Shown here: one piece after another, positions 1 through 5,825 of the stretch | How positions within the stretch are numbered: the stretch's first letter is position 1 | Layout: every line of letters starts with the position of its first letter | NCBI GenBank assembly: GCA_000432335.1 | Contig: HF995401.1 | Span: 65,972 to 73,611 of the forward strand | DNA: 7,640 nucleotides | Reading direction: 5' to 3' | From: Firmicutes bacterium CAG:646 | Lineage (GTDB): Bacteria; Bacillota; Clostridia; Lachnospirales; Lachnospiraceae | Made by a program: the position numbers and the translations under genes | Notes under the pieces: generated by a model | Database searches by the model: none | Told to the model about the DNA's origin: nothing | Seen by the model: only the letters and a program-made list of their open reading frames with translations

Positions 1-490
1 CCGCCTCAAACATACTGGAGAGACTTCTCTTTTCTCCCCGTACATGCCCTGCCAGCATAGGACCGCCGCTGACAAATACCGTGGGAACATTGATCCGGGC
101 AGCCGCCATCAAAAGTCCCGGTACGTTTTTATCACAATTAGGAACCATAACCAGCGCGTCAAACTGATGCGCCATCGCCATCGCCTCTGTAGAATCTGCG
201 ATCAGATCTCTGGTCACCAGTGAATATTTCATACCGATATGTCCCATGGCGATCCCGTCGCAGACTGCAATCGCAGGAAATACAATCGGCGTTCCTCCCG
301 CCATGGCAACTCCCTGTTTTACTGCATTTACAATTTTATCCAGATTCATATGACCTGGGACAATCTCATTATAAGAACTTACGATTCCTACCAGCGGCCG
401 TTCCATTTCCTCTTTTGTCATGCCCAGCGCATTGAAAAGAGAACGGTGCGGCGCCTGCTGCATCCCTGTTTTTACTGCATCACTTCTCAT
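1..490 (-). CDS. ilvD: Dihydroxy-acid dehydratase, N-terminal 163 residues (cut by left edge)
   Basis: This enzyme dehydrates 2,3-dihydroxy-isovalerate (and the methylvalerate homologue) to the 2-keto acid, the third common step of valine and isoleucine synthesis, in the cytoplasm. My translation reads without a break from ATG at 490 to the left edge. Seen in it are CDGIAMGH at residues 77-84, NCDK at 118-121, and SGGPMLAGH at 141-149. In the IlvD/Edd family the NCDK cysteine binds the Fe-S cluster and its lysine, when carbamylated, helps bind Mg2+. The spot that reads PCN in [2Fe-2S] members is PGH here (45-47), which suggests the oxygen-labile [4Fe-4S] type. The later cysteine motif and the C-terminus (family length about 550-570) lie outside the window. 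The start is supported by AGGAAAGGA nine bases upstream. It follows leuB by 33 bases with no terminator, so the two are probably co-transcribed. Confidence 0.96.
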   Translation of the reverse strand, partial: MRSDAVKTGMQQAPHRSLFNALGMTKEEMERPLVGIVSSYNEIVPGHMNLDKIVNAVKQGVAMAGGTPIVFPAIAVCDGIAMGHIGMKYSLVTRDLIADSTEAMAMAHQFDALVMVPNCDKNVPGLLMAAARINVPTVFVSGGPMLAGHVRGEKRSLSSMFEA

Positions 491-523
491 ATTTTTCAGT
501 CCTTTCCTGTTATCTCTTCTATT

Positions 524-1612
524 TTATCTTCTGATCCGCTCAGCGATCAGATCTCCCATTTTTTCAGTTCCCACTTTTGTACAGCCCTCTGACATAATAT
601 CACCAGTTCGGTATCCTTCTTTCAAAACCGCCTGAACAGCCGCCTCCACGGCATCTGCTTCCTCATCCAGATTCAGCGAATAGCGAAGAAGCATCGCTGC
701 CGACAGGATCGTGGCAATAGGATTTGCAATTCCTTTTCCGGCAATATCCGGCGCTGAACCATGGCTGGGCTCATACAATCCAAAACTGGTTTCATTTAAG
801 CTGGCAGAAGAAAGCATTCCGATGGATCCAGTCACCATACTTGCCTCATCGGAGAGAATATCGCCAAACATATTCTCCGTAAGAATCACGTCAAACTGTC
901 CCGGATCATGTACCAACTGCATCGCACAATTATCCACCAACATATGTTCCAGCTGAATATCCGGGTAATCCTTTGCCACATCCTCCACTACACTTCTCCA
1001 GAGGCGGGAAGAATCCAGCACATTTGCCTTATCTACACTGGTCACCTTTTTTCTTCTTTTTCCAGCGATCTCAAAGGCCTTCACTGCAATCCGGCGGATC
1101 TCTTTTTCATTATAAGTAAGCGTATCAATGGCTGTTTTAACTCCATTTTCCTCCACCGTTTTTCTCTCGCCAAAATACAGACCTCCCGTGAGTTCCCTGA
1201 CAATGATCATATCAAATCCATTTCCAATCCGCTCTTCCTTCAGCGGGCAGGCAGCCTTCAACTCCTCATACAAATATGCCGGTCTTAAATTGGCAAATAA
1301 ATTCAGCGCCTTTCGGATTCCCAACAATCCTGCCTCCGGTCGTTTGGATGGTTCCAGCTGATACCAGGGAGACGTTTTTGCATCCCCTCCGATAGAACCC
1401 ATCAGTACTGCGTCACTGCTCTTTGCATCAGAAACAGCCTCCTCGGTCAAAGGCACTCCATGTACATCAATGGAGGCTCCTCCCAGCAATATATTTTTGT
1501 ATGTAAAGCTGTGACCGAATACATCACAGACTTTATCCAATACTTTTTTTGCCTCTTCTACGATTTCCGGTCCGATTCCATCTCCATGAATCAATGCGAT
1601 CTTATATTCCAT
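524..1612 (-). CDS. leuB: 3-isopropylmalate dehydrogenase
   Basis: It oxidises and decarboxylates 3-isopropylmalate to 2-ketoisocaproate with NAD+, the third step of leucine synthesis; cytoplasmic, normally a homodimer. The 362 residues match the usual family length. The isocitrate/isopropylmalate dehydrogenase signature spans residues 247-266 (begins NMFGDILSDE, ends GSIGM). Family substrate and metal residues are visible: R100, R110 (in NLFANLR), R139 (VRELTGG), Y146, K195, D227, D251 and D255. The NAD-binding stretch with EPSHGSAPDI begins at 281. The short NLFANLR spacing and VRELTGG are typical of LeuB rather than isocitrate or tartrate dehydrogenase. The ATG at 1612 follows a GAAAGGAT ribosome site. 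A good promoter lies in the gap before it, and ilvD follows 33 bases later, giving a leuB-ilvD unit. No long leader, T-box or attenuator fits in the roughly 40-base leader. Confidence 0.97.
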   Translation of the reverse strand: MEYKIALIHGDGIGPEIVEEAKKVLDKVCDVFGHSFTYKNILLGGASIDVHGVPLTEEAVSDAKSSDAVLMGSIGGDAKTSPWYQLEPSKRPEAGLLGIRKALNLFANLRPAYLYEELKAACPLKEERIGNGFDMIIVRELTGGLYFGERKTVEENGVKTAIDTLTYNEKEIRRIAVKAFEIAGKRRKKVTSVDKANVLDSSRLWRSVVEDVAKDYPDIQLEHMLVDNCAMQLVHDPGQFDVILTENMFGDILSDEASMVTGSIGMLSSASLNETSFGLYEPSHGSAPDIAGKGIANPIATILSAAMLLRYSLNLDEEADAVEAAVQAVLKEGYRTGDIMSEGCTKVGTEKMGDLIAERIRR

Positions 1613-1658
1613 ATCCTTTCATCCTTTCTCTCTCTAACTCTTTAATCTGTTACAGAAT

Positions 1659-1687
1659 ATAATAATCTATTTCCACAGGTTTTTCAA
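1659..1687 (-). promoter_or_regulatory. Sigma-A promoter for leuB-ilvD
   Basis: Reading the minus strand, the -35 is TTGAAA (1682-1687, 5/6 match), the spacer is 17 bases, and the -10 is TATTAT (1659-1664, 5/6). The start of transcription would be near 1652, giving a leader of about 40 bases. It sits about 20 bases beyond the sdaAA stop codon, so leuB-ilvD can be expressed apart from the serine dehydratase genes. Called by eye from consensus match and exact spacing. Confidence 0.7.
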
Positions 1688-1707
1688 GAAAAAGAAGGGA
1701 TACTTTT

Positions 1708-2580
1708 TCATGAAAAAATCTGACACTGCTTGCTGCATCCAGTAGGAGTTGCCGCGCAGCCGCCAAGAGCAGTTTCCCGCAATTCAAAGGGAATCCTCTT
1801 TCCCACCCGGTACATAGCGTCAACCATTTCATCAAACGGAATCAAATGGTTGACGCCGCTTAAAGCGATTTCTGCACAAGTGAGTGCGTTGGACACACCG
1901 ATGGCATTCCTGCTCTGACAGGGAGCTTCCACCAGTCCGGCAATAGGATCGCATACCAATCCCAAAAGATTACTGAGCGCTGTGGATGCTGCCGAAAGAC
2001 ACTGCTCAGGTGTTCCTCCGAAAAGCTCCACTGCCGCAGCTGCCGCCATCGCTGACGCAGCTCCCACCTCTGCCTGGCATCCTGCCTCTGCTCCTGCCAC
2101 GGAAGCATTCCGCATCATAAGGTATCCCACGGCGCCCGCCGCATACAGACTGTCTATGATCTGCTCATCGGTAAAATCATACACTTCCTGAAGCGCCAGC
2201 AAAAGTCCCGGAACTACGCCGGAAGACCCCGCTGTGGGAGCCGCCACAATAAGCCCCATGGATGCGTTTAATTCCAGTACCGCCATCGCATGAACGATCG
2301 CCCGGGAGAGCACTTCGCCACAGATTGATTTGCCGGCTCTTCGATGTTGGCGGATCTTTTCCGCCTCTCCTCCGATCAATCCTCCCACAGACTTTACCGG
2401 ATGCTCCAACGCTTCATGAACAGAATTTTTCATAATATCCAGCGCTTTGTGCATCTTTTGATCGCATTCCTCCGCTGTCATATTTACAAGAAATTCTTCT
2501 CTTTTTCGCATGACAGAAGAAATTGGCAAATTCTCCTGTTCGCACAACTCCAATAATGCTTTTCCACTGTTAAAATCCAT
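1708..2580 (-). CDS. sdaAA: L-serine dehydratase, iron-sulfur-dependent, alpha subunit
   Basis: This is the catalytic subunit of the two-subunit [4Fe-4S] L-serine ammonia-lyase, which converts L-serine to pyruvate and ammonia in the cytoplasm. Its 290 residues fit the alpha subunits of Gram-positive bacteria. Visible motifs are PTAGSSG at 115-121, the cluster cysteines C168 (AGCQAEVG), C210 (VCDPIAG) and C221 (PCQSRNA), and a C-terminal GGCAATPTG. Three further cysteines, C275, C282 and C286, cluster in the last 16 residues. In the structurally studied Legionella enzyme a C-terminal tail cysteine occupies the cluster's open iron site, so a similar role for C286 is possible but only inferred. 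The ATG at 2580 has a strong GGAGGTAGGAG just upstream and lies 13 bases after the sdaAB stop, so the subunits are surely co-transcribed. No convincing terminator follows it. Confidence 0.96.
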   Translation of the reverse strand: MDFNSGKALLELCEQENLPISSVMRKREEFLVNMTAEECDQKMHKALDIMKNSVHEALEHPVKSVGGLIGGEAEKIRQHRRAGKSICGEVLSRAIVHAMAVLELNASMGLIVAAPTAGSSGVVPGLLLALQEVYDFTDEQIIDSLYAAGAVGYLMMRNASVAGAEAGCQAEVGAASAMAAAAAVELFGGTPEQCLSAASTALSNLLGLVCDPIAGLVEAPCQSRNAIGVSNALTCAEIALSGVNHLIPFDEMVDAMYRVGKRIPFELRETALGGCAATPTGCSKQCQIFS

Positions 2581-2593
2581 CTCCTACCTCCTG

Positions 2594-3262
2594 CTATATC
2601 TGAATCAGCATCAGTTCTTCCACATTGACATTTTTTCGGATATGAGACAGAACCTCTTCTGGAATCTTTTCATCGGATTCCACGATTGTATAGGCTCTGG
2701 CTCCTTTTTGTTCCCGAAACAGCCGCATAAAGGCAATATTTGCATTCACCTGACTCAGACATGTGGTAATGTGGGCAACCACCCCCGGTTTGTCGTTCTG
2801 GATCACCACCAGCGTACTGTACTCTCCGGTAAACTCCACTTCCACATCATTCAGCTTTACGATCTTGATCTTTCCGCCTCCCACGGACACTCCCCGCACT
2901 GTCATAACAGATCCATCCGTTCCGGTCATGCGGATATCCACCGTATTGGGATGCACTTCATCTTCCGTCGTATTCTTTTCAAACCGAAAACTCAATCCTT
3001 TTTGTTTTGCAATCTGAAAAGAATCCCGGATTCTCAAATCATCCGTTTCAAAACCCATGATGCCTCCCACCAAAGCCCGATCTGTCCCGTGTCCCCGATA
3101 CGTCTTTGCAAAAGAACCGTACAGAGTAAACACTACCTCCTGAATTTCCTTTTGAAATAACTTTCCTGCAATCCGCGCCACACTGGCTGCTCCGGCGGTA
3201 TGAGAACTGGAAGGCCCCACCATATTAGGCCCTATCACATCAAAAACACTGATCAATGACAT
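2594..3262 (-). CDS. sdaAB: L-serine dehydratase, iron-sulfur-dependent, beta subunit
   Basis: Partner of SdaAA in the serine-to-pyruvate enzyme. The 222-residue product begins with the family hallmark VGPSSSHTAGA (residues 15-25), followed by HGTDRALVGGIMGF (58-71) of the serine dehydratase beta domain. The last 75 or so residues, from about 147 (YSTLVVIQNDKPGVVAHIT onward), form an ACT domain, a fold known for binding amino acids and probably regulatory or assembly-related here. The ATG at 3262 is preceded by AAAGGAAG at good spacing. Just 23 bases separate it from the U-tract of the upstream terminator, and I found no convincing sigma-A promoter in that gap, so it may depend on read-through or on a promoter inside yajC. 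The order beta then alpha matches many Firmicutes. Confidence 0.96.
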   Translation of the reverse strand: MSLISVFDVIGPNMVGPSSSHTAGAASVARIAGKLFQKEIQEVVFTLYGSFAKTYRGHGTDRALVGGIMGFETDDLRIRDSFQIAKQKGLSFRFEKNTTEDEVHPNTVDIRMTGTDGSVMTVRGVSVGGGKIKIVKLNDVEVEFTGEYSTLVVIQNDKPGVVAHITTCLSQVNANIAFMRLFREQKGARAYTIVESDEKIPEEVLSHIRKNVNVEELMLIQI

Positions 3263-3285
3263 CGATTACTTCCTTTCTGTTTTAT

Positions 3286-3316
3286 AAAAAAAGCCATCGC
3301 ACTATTGTGCGACAGC
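3286..3316 (-). terminator. Intrinsic terminator after yajC
   Basis: On the minus strand a 10-bp stem (arms 3307-3316 and 3293-3302, eight Watson-Crick and two G-U pairs) closes a 4-base loop and is followed at once by seven U (3286-3292). It starts 10 bases after the yajC stop codon. On the plus strand the flanking A/T run is less favourable, so I call it for the minus strand. It separates the tgt-yajC transcript from sdaAB-sdaAA. Confidence 0.88.
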
Positions 3317-3326
3317 CTCTCCTTTT

Positions 3327-3638
3327 TTATGCATTGGCATCTTCTGCTTTTTCCACTTCTGCAATCGCTGCTTTCTTCATGGGAATTCTACAGTTTTTGT
3401 TATTACCAAATTCCACGATCGCATCCTCGTCTGTGATATCGATAACAACGCCATAAAAACCACCAGTGGTTACTACTGCATCTCCCACTTCCATGTCGGC
3501 AAGCATAGCTGCAATCCGCTTCTGCTCTTTCTTCTGCGGACGAATCATCATAAAATACATCAGGCCGAAAAGTACAACGATCCACAAAATACTGAAAATC
3601 CCCATACCGGCACCAGCTTCTGCCATAACTACTGACAT
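3327..3638 (-). CDS. yajC: Preprotein translocase subunit YajC
   Basis: YajC is a small single-span inner membrane protein that associates with SecDF and the SecYEG channel and is not essential for export. The 103-residue product shows the family layout: a short N-terminus, a hydrophobic helix at about residues 13-31 (from GIFSILWIVVLF), the conserved basic motif IRPQKKEQK at 32-40, and the soluble segment VGDAVVTTGGFYGVV at 51-65. An upstream in-frame ATG at 3698 would add 20 polar residues but lies on the wrong side of the predicted transcription start. The ATG at 3638 has AGGAGG (3648-3653) nine bases before it, so I chose that one. It follows tgt, its usual neighbour, but secD and secF are not next: a terminator and sdaAB are. 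Confidence 0.94.
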   Translation of the reverse strand: MSVVMAEAGAGMGIFSILWIVVLFGLMYFMMIRPQKKEQKRIAAMLADMEVGDAVVTTGGFYGVVIDITDEDAIVEFGNNKNCRIPMKKAAIAEVEKAEDANA

Positions 3639-3689
3639 CTTCTTTTTCCTCCTGCATATCAATCTACCCTGTTTTAGGGCGTTAATACT

Positions 3690-3718
3690 ATCATACACAA
3701 AAAAATGTATTTCGGCAA
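3690..3718 (-). promoter_or_regulatory. Sigma-A promoter for yajC
   Basis: On the minus strand the -35 is TTGCCG (3713-3718, 4/6), the spacer is 17 bases, and the -10 is TATGAT (3690-3695, 5/6). Transcription would start near 3683, 45 bases before the yajC ATG at 3638. The -35 begins ten bases after the tgt stop, so yajC can be expressed alone as well as from tgt. Confidence 0.65.
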
Positions 3719-3727
3719 GTTATTTTA

Positions 3728-4888
3728 TCATTTTCCCTCAAATCTTTTTCCATGCCGAATATCATTTTCAGCAAAGCCATCCAGTTTTTGACGTTTGTAT
3801 TCTTTATACCGTCCCGCTTCAATAGCTTCTCTGATTTCTTCCATCATATGATTGTAAAAATACAGGTTATGAAGCACACAAAGACGCATACCCAGCATTT
3901 CCTTCGCTTTCAGCAGATGGCGGATATACGCCCGGCTGTAATGACGGCAGGCAGGACACTGACAGCCCTCCTCGATCGGTCTGTCATCCAATTCATATTT
4001 GGCGTTAAACAGGTTTAATTTTCCCTGATTCGTATATACATGACCATGACGACCATTTCTGCTGGGGTACACACAGTCAAAGAAATCTACTCCCCGGTCA
4101 ACGGCTTCCAGAATATTCGCCGGAGTTCCCACACCCATCAGATATGTAGGTTTCTCCAGAGGCAGATGCGGAACCACCTGATCCAGAATATGGTACATCT
4201 CTTCGTGTGTCTCTCCCACGGCAAGACCGCCCACCGCATAACCGTCCAGTTCCATCTCGCTGATCCGCTTTGCGTGATCGATACGGATATCATCAAAAAT
4301 AGCTCCCTGATTGATTCCAAACAGCAGCTGCTGCTTATTAATGGTATCTTCCAGACTGTTCAGCCGGTTCATCTCCCGCTTACACCTCTCCAGCCAGCGC
4401 GTAGTACGGCTTACGGAATTTTCCACATAACTTCTCTCTGCCACACTGGAAGGACACTCGTCAAATGCCATGGCAATAGTGGAAGCCAGATTGGACTGGA
4501 TCTGCATACTTTCTTCCGGTCCCATGAAAATCTTTCTTCCATCTACATGAGACTGAAAATACACGCCTTCCTCCTTGATCTTTCTGAGACCTGCCAGAGA
4601 AAACACCTGAAATCCGCCGGAATCCGTCAAAATGGGACGATCCCAGTTCATAAACTTATGAAGTCCTCCCAACTGCTTTACCACCTGATCTCCCGGTCTT
4701 ACATGAAGATGGTACGTATTGGACAGTTCCACCTGCGTACCGATCTCATATAGATCCGTAGTTGCCACTGCTCCTTTGATAGCCGCTGCAGTTCCCACAT
4801 TCATAAACACCGGCGTCTGAATCGTTCCATGCACCGTATGAAATTCTGCGCGCTTTGCATTGCCGTCACGGGCTATAATTTTATACAT
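3728..4888 (-). CDS. tgt: tRNA-guanine transglycosylase (queuine tRNA-ribosyltransferase)
   Basis: Tgt swaps guanine-34 in the anticodon of Asn, Asp, His and Tyr tRNAs for preQ1, a key step of queuosine synthesis. The 386-residue product has the full set of bacterial TGT motifs: LTDSGGFQVFSL around 87-98 with active-site D89, D143, GGLAVGE at 220-226, and FFDCVYPSRNGRHG at 269-282 with the nucleophile D271. The zinc ligands C309, C311, C314 and H340 are present. Length is normal. A start seven codons upstream at 4909 is possible, but it lacks a ribosome site, whereas ATG 4888 has AAAGGTG (4894-4900) close by and begins MYKIIARDGNAKRAEF like its homologues. It is followed by yajC, a very common pairing, and is divergent from the plus-strand activase gene. 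Queuosine synthesis genes other than tgt are not in view. Confidence 0.97.
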   Translation of the reverse strand: MYKIIARDGNAKRAEFHTVHGTIQTPVFMNVGTAAAIKGAVATTDLYEIGTQVELSNTYHLHVRPGDQVVKQLGGLHKFMNWDRPILTDSGGFQVFSLAGLRKIKEEGVYFQSHVDGRKIFMGPEESMQIQSNLASTIAMAFDECPSSVAERSYVENSVSRTTRWLERCKREMNRLNSLEDTINKQQLLFGINQGAIFDDIRIDHAKRISEMELDGYAVGGLAVGETHEEMYHILDQVVPHLPLEKPTYLMGVGTPANILEAVDRGVDFFDCVYPSRNGRHGHVYTNQGKLNLFNAKYELDDRPIEEGCQCPACRHYSRAYIRHLLKAKEMLGMRLCVLHNLYFYNHMMEEIREAIEAGRYKEYKRQKLDGFAENDIRHGKRFEGK

Positions 4889-4930
4889 AAATGCACCTTT
4901 CTTTCTCATTTTTTTCGATATATGTGTAAT

Positions 4931-4959
4931 AGTATAGCCTCTTATAGATAGATTTTCAA
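4931..4959 (-). promoter_or_regulatory. Sigma-A promoter for tgt
   Basis: On the minus strand the -35 is TTGAAA (4954-4959, 5/6), the spacer is exactly 17 bases, and the -10 is TATACT (4931-4936, 5/6). The start point would be near 4924, giving a leader of about 36 bases, too short for a preQ1 riboswitch with its expression platform. Confidence 0.75.
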
Positions 4960-5011
4960 TAAATATTTCACAAGATTCGCCATATTTTTACTTCTTCCGT
5001 TTTTTTCTGCA

Positions 5012-5040
5012 TTGCCATCTGTCAATAAATGTCGTATAAT
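5012..5040 (+). promoter_or_regulatory. Sigma-A promoter for the acyl-CoA dehydratase activase gene
   Basis: The -35 is TTGCCA (5012-5017, 5/6), the spacer is 17 bases and the -10 is a perfect TATAAT (5035-5040). The start point would be near 5047, leaving a leader of about 65 bases. It is the best promoter in the window and diverges from the tgt promoter, with about 50 bases between the two -35 boxes. A strong intact promoter argues against long-standing decay of the gene it serves. Confidence 0.8.
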
Positions 5041-5096
5041 CGTGTAGTCTGGTAAACAGATTCTACTTATTATTATATGAACCTATACTTTCCAAA

Positions 5097-5105
5097 AAGG
5101 AGGTG
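5097..5105 (+). promoter_or_regulatory. Strong ribosome binding site that points to an ATT start codon
   Basis: AAGGAGGTG matches nine bases of the anti-Shine-Dalgarno sequence. The only conventional in-frame start nearby, GTG at 5103-5105, lies inside this site and so cannot be used well. The codon at ideal spacing (8 bases after GGAGG) is ATT at 5112-5114. No ATG, and no TTG or GTG in frame at suitable spacing, lies between the site and the conserved domain that begins near 5148. Confidence 0.7.
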
Positions 5106-5825
5106 GCAGCTATTATTGCTGCAACAAACACAACACTTACATATACACTGGGAATCGATATCGGTTCCACTACAGTAAAAATTGCAATTTTAAATGAAAA
5201 TCACGAAATTCTTTTCGCAGATTATGAACGTCATTTTGCTAATATTCAGGAAACTCTGGCTTCTCTGCTGGAAAAAGCCTGCAACGAACTGGGAGAACTG
5301 ACGGTCCATCCTGTCATTACCGGTTCCGGCGGACTGGCGCTTGCTAATCATCTGGAAGTTCCCTTTGTACAGGAAGTGATCGCCGTATCTTCGTCGCTTC
5401 AGGAACTGGCTCCCAAGACAGATGTTGCCATTGAGCTTGGAGGAGAAGACGCTAAGATCATTTATTTTGAAGGCGGCAACATCGAACAGCGGATGAACGG
5501 AATCTGTGCCGGAGGTACCGGTTCTTTCATCGATCAGATGGCGTCTCTTCTTCAGACGGACGCTTCCGGATTGAATGAGTACGCCAAAAATTATCAGGCG
5601 CTTTATCCCATTGCAGCCCGCTGCGGTGTTTTTGCCAAATCAGATATCCAGCCGCTGATCAATGACGGAGCCACCAAAGAAGACCTCTCCCCACCAAAGA
5701 AGCCCTCTCCGCCTCTATTTTCCAGGCTGTGGTCAATCAGACCATCAGCGGACTGGCATGTGGTAAGCCTATTCGAGGGCATATCGCATTTCTGGGCGGT
5801 CCGCTCCATTTTCTTTCTGAGCTGA
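5103..5825 (+). CDS. Acyl-CoA dehydratase activase, 5' part of a frameshifted gene (first activase domain)
   Basis: This belongs to the BadF/BcrA/HgdC activase family of ASKHA-fold ATPases, which couple ATP hydrolysis to low-potential electron transfer into 2-hydroxyacyl-CoA dehydratases or benzoyl-CoA reductases. Counting from GTG 5103, the nucleotide-binding loop LGIDIGSTTVK is at 16-26, ELGGEDAK at 111-118, the first cluster cysteine C135 in NGICAGGTGSF, and the second, C174, in AARCGVFAKSDIQ. In the family these two cysteines bind a [4Fe-4S] cluster between two subunits. Family sequence continues to S196 (base 5690) and then becomes unrelated Pro- and Lys-rich residues ending at a TGA at 5825. 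A 20-bp tandem duplication causes this, and the rest of the protein continues in another frame from 5711. The true start is probably ATT at 5112. Expressed as written, it would be one activase domain lacking its C-terminal third. Confidence 0.85.
   Translation: MAAIIAATNTTLTYTLGIDIGSTTVKIAILNENHEILFADYERHFANIQETLASLLEKACNELGELTVHPVITGSGGLALANHLEVPFVQEVIAVSSSLQELAPKTDVAIELGGEDAKIIYFEGGNIEQRMNGICAGGTGSFIDQMASLLQTDASGLNEYAKNYQALYPIAARCGVFAKSDIQPLINDGATKEDLSPPKKPSPPLFSRLWSIRPSADWHVVSLFEGISHFWAVRSIFFLS
5671..5710 (+). repeat. 20-bp tandem duplication that breaks the activase frame
   Basis: Two adjacent 20-base units, 5671-5690 and 5691-5710, are identical except at the thirteenth base (A at 5683, C at 5703). 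Since 20 is not a multiple of 3, the second unit shifts the reading frame. Removing either unit joins residues TKEDLS (or TKEALS) directly to ASIFQAVVNQTISGLACG, which reads as unbroken activase sequence. The mismatch would change Asp to Ala in the joined protein. Confidence 0.95.

Noticed and set aside
1680..1717. Palindromic stretches TTTTTCATGAAAAA (1704-1717) and TTTTTCAAGAAAAA as a terminator for sdaAA
   Set aside because: The stems are all A/T-rich with no real loop and no following U-run in the right place, and they overlap the stop codon and the leuB -35 box; not a credible intrinsic terminator.
2510..3160. Plus-strand open frame of 216 codons opposite sdaAB and the start of sdaAA
   Set aside because: It runs antisense across two clear genes, and its His/Ser/Phe-rich composition is typical of the reverse complement of coding sequence.
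3668..3680. Small CCCT/AGGG hairpin in the yajC leader as a regulatory element
   Set aside because: A four-base-pair stem is too weak to support a regulatory call.
4040..4753. Long plus-strand open frame of 237 codons opposite tgt
   Set aside because: It lies wholly antisense to a gene with all TGT active-site motifs, has no ribosome site and shows no recognisable domain; it is a shadow frame.
4956..4973. Rex-like redox operator overlapping the tgt -35 box
   Set aside because: One half (TTGTGAA on the minus strand) fits the Rex half-site but the other half matches only about 4 of 7 positions, and the region is AT-rich enough for this by chance.
5077..5178. A 33-codon open frame starting at ATG 5077, ahead of the activase gene and overlapping its start
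   Set aside because: It has no ribosome binding site, is in a different frame from the activase and is read through the activase's own Shine-Dalgarno sequence. It could be a chance frame; a leader peptide cannot be argued from the sequence.
5666..5825. Programmed ribosomal frameshift joining the two activase frames
   Set aside because: No slippery heptamer of the X XXY YYZ type is present in the overlap, and a simple 20-bp duplication explains the frame change completely.
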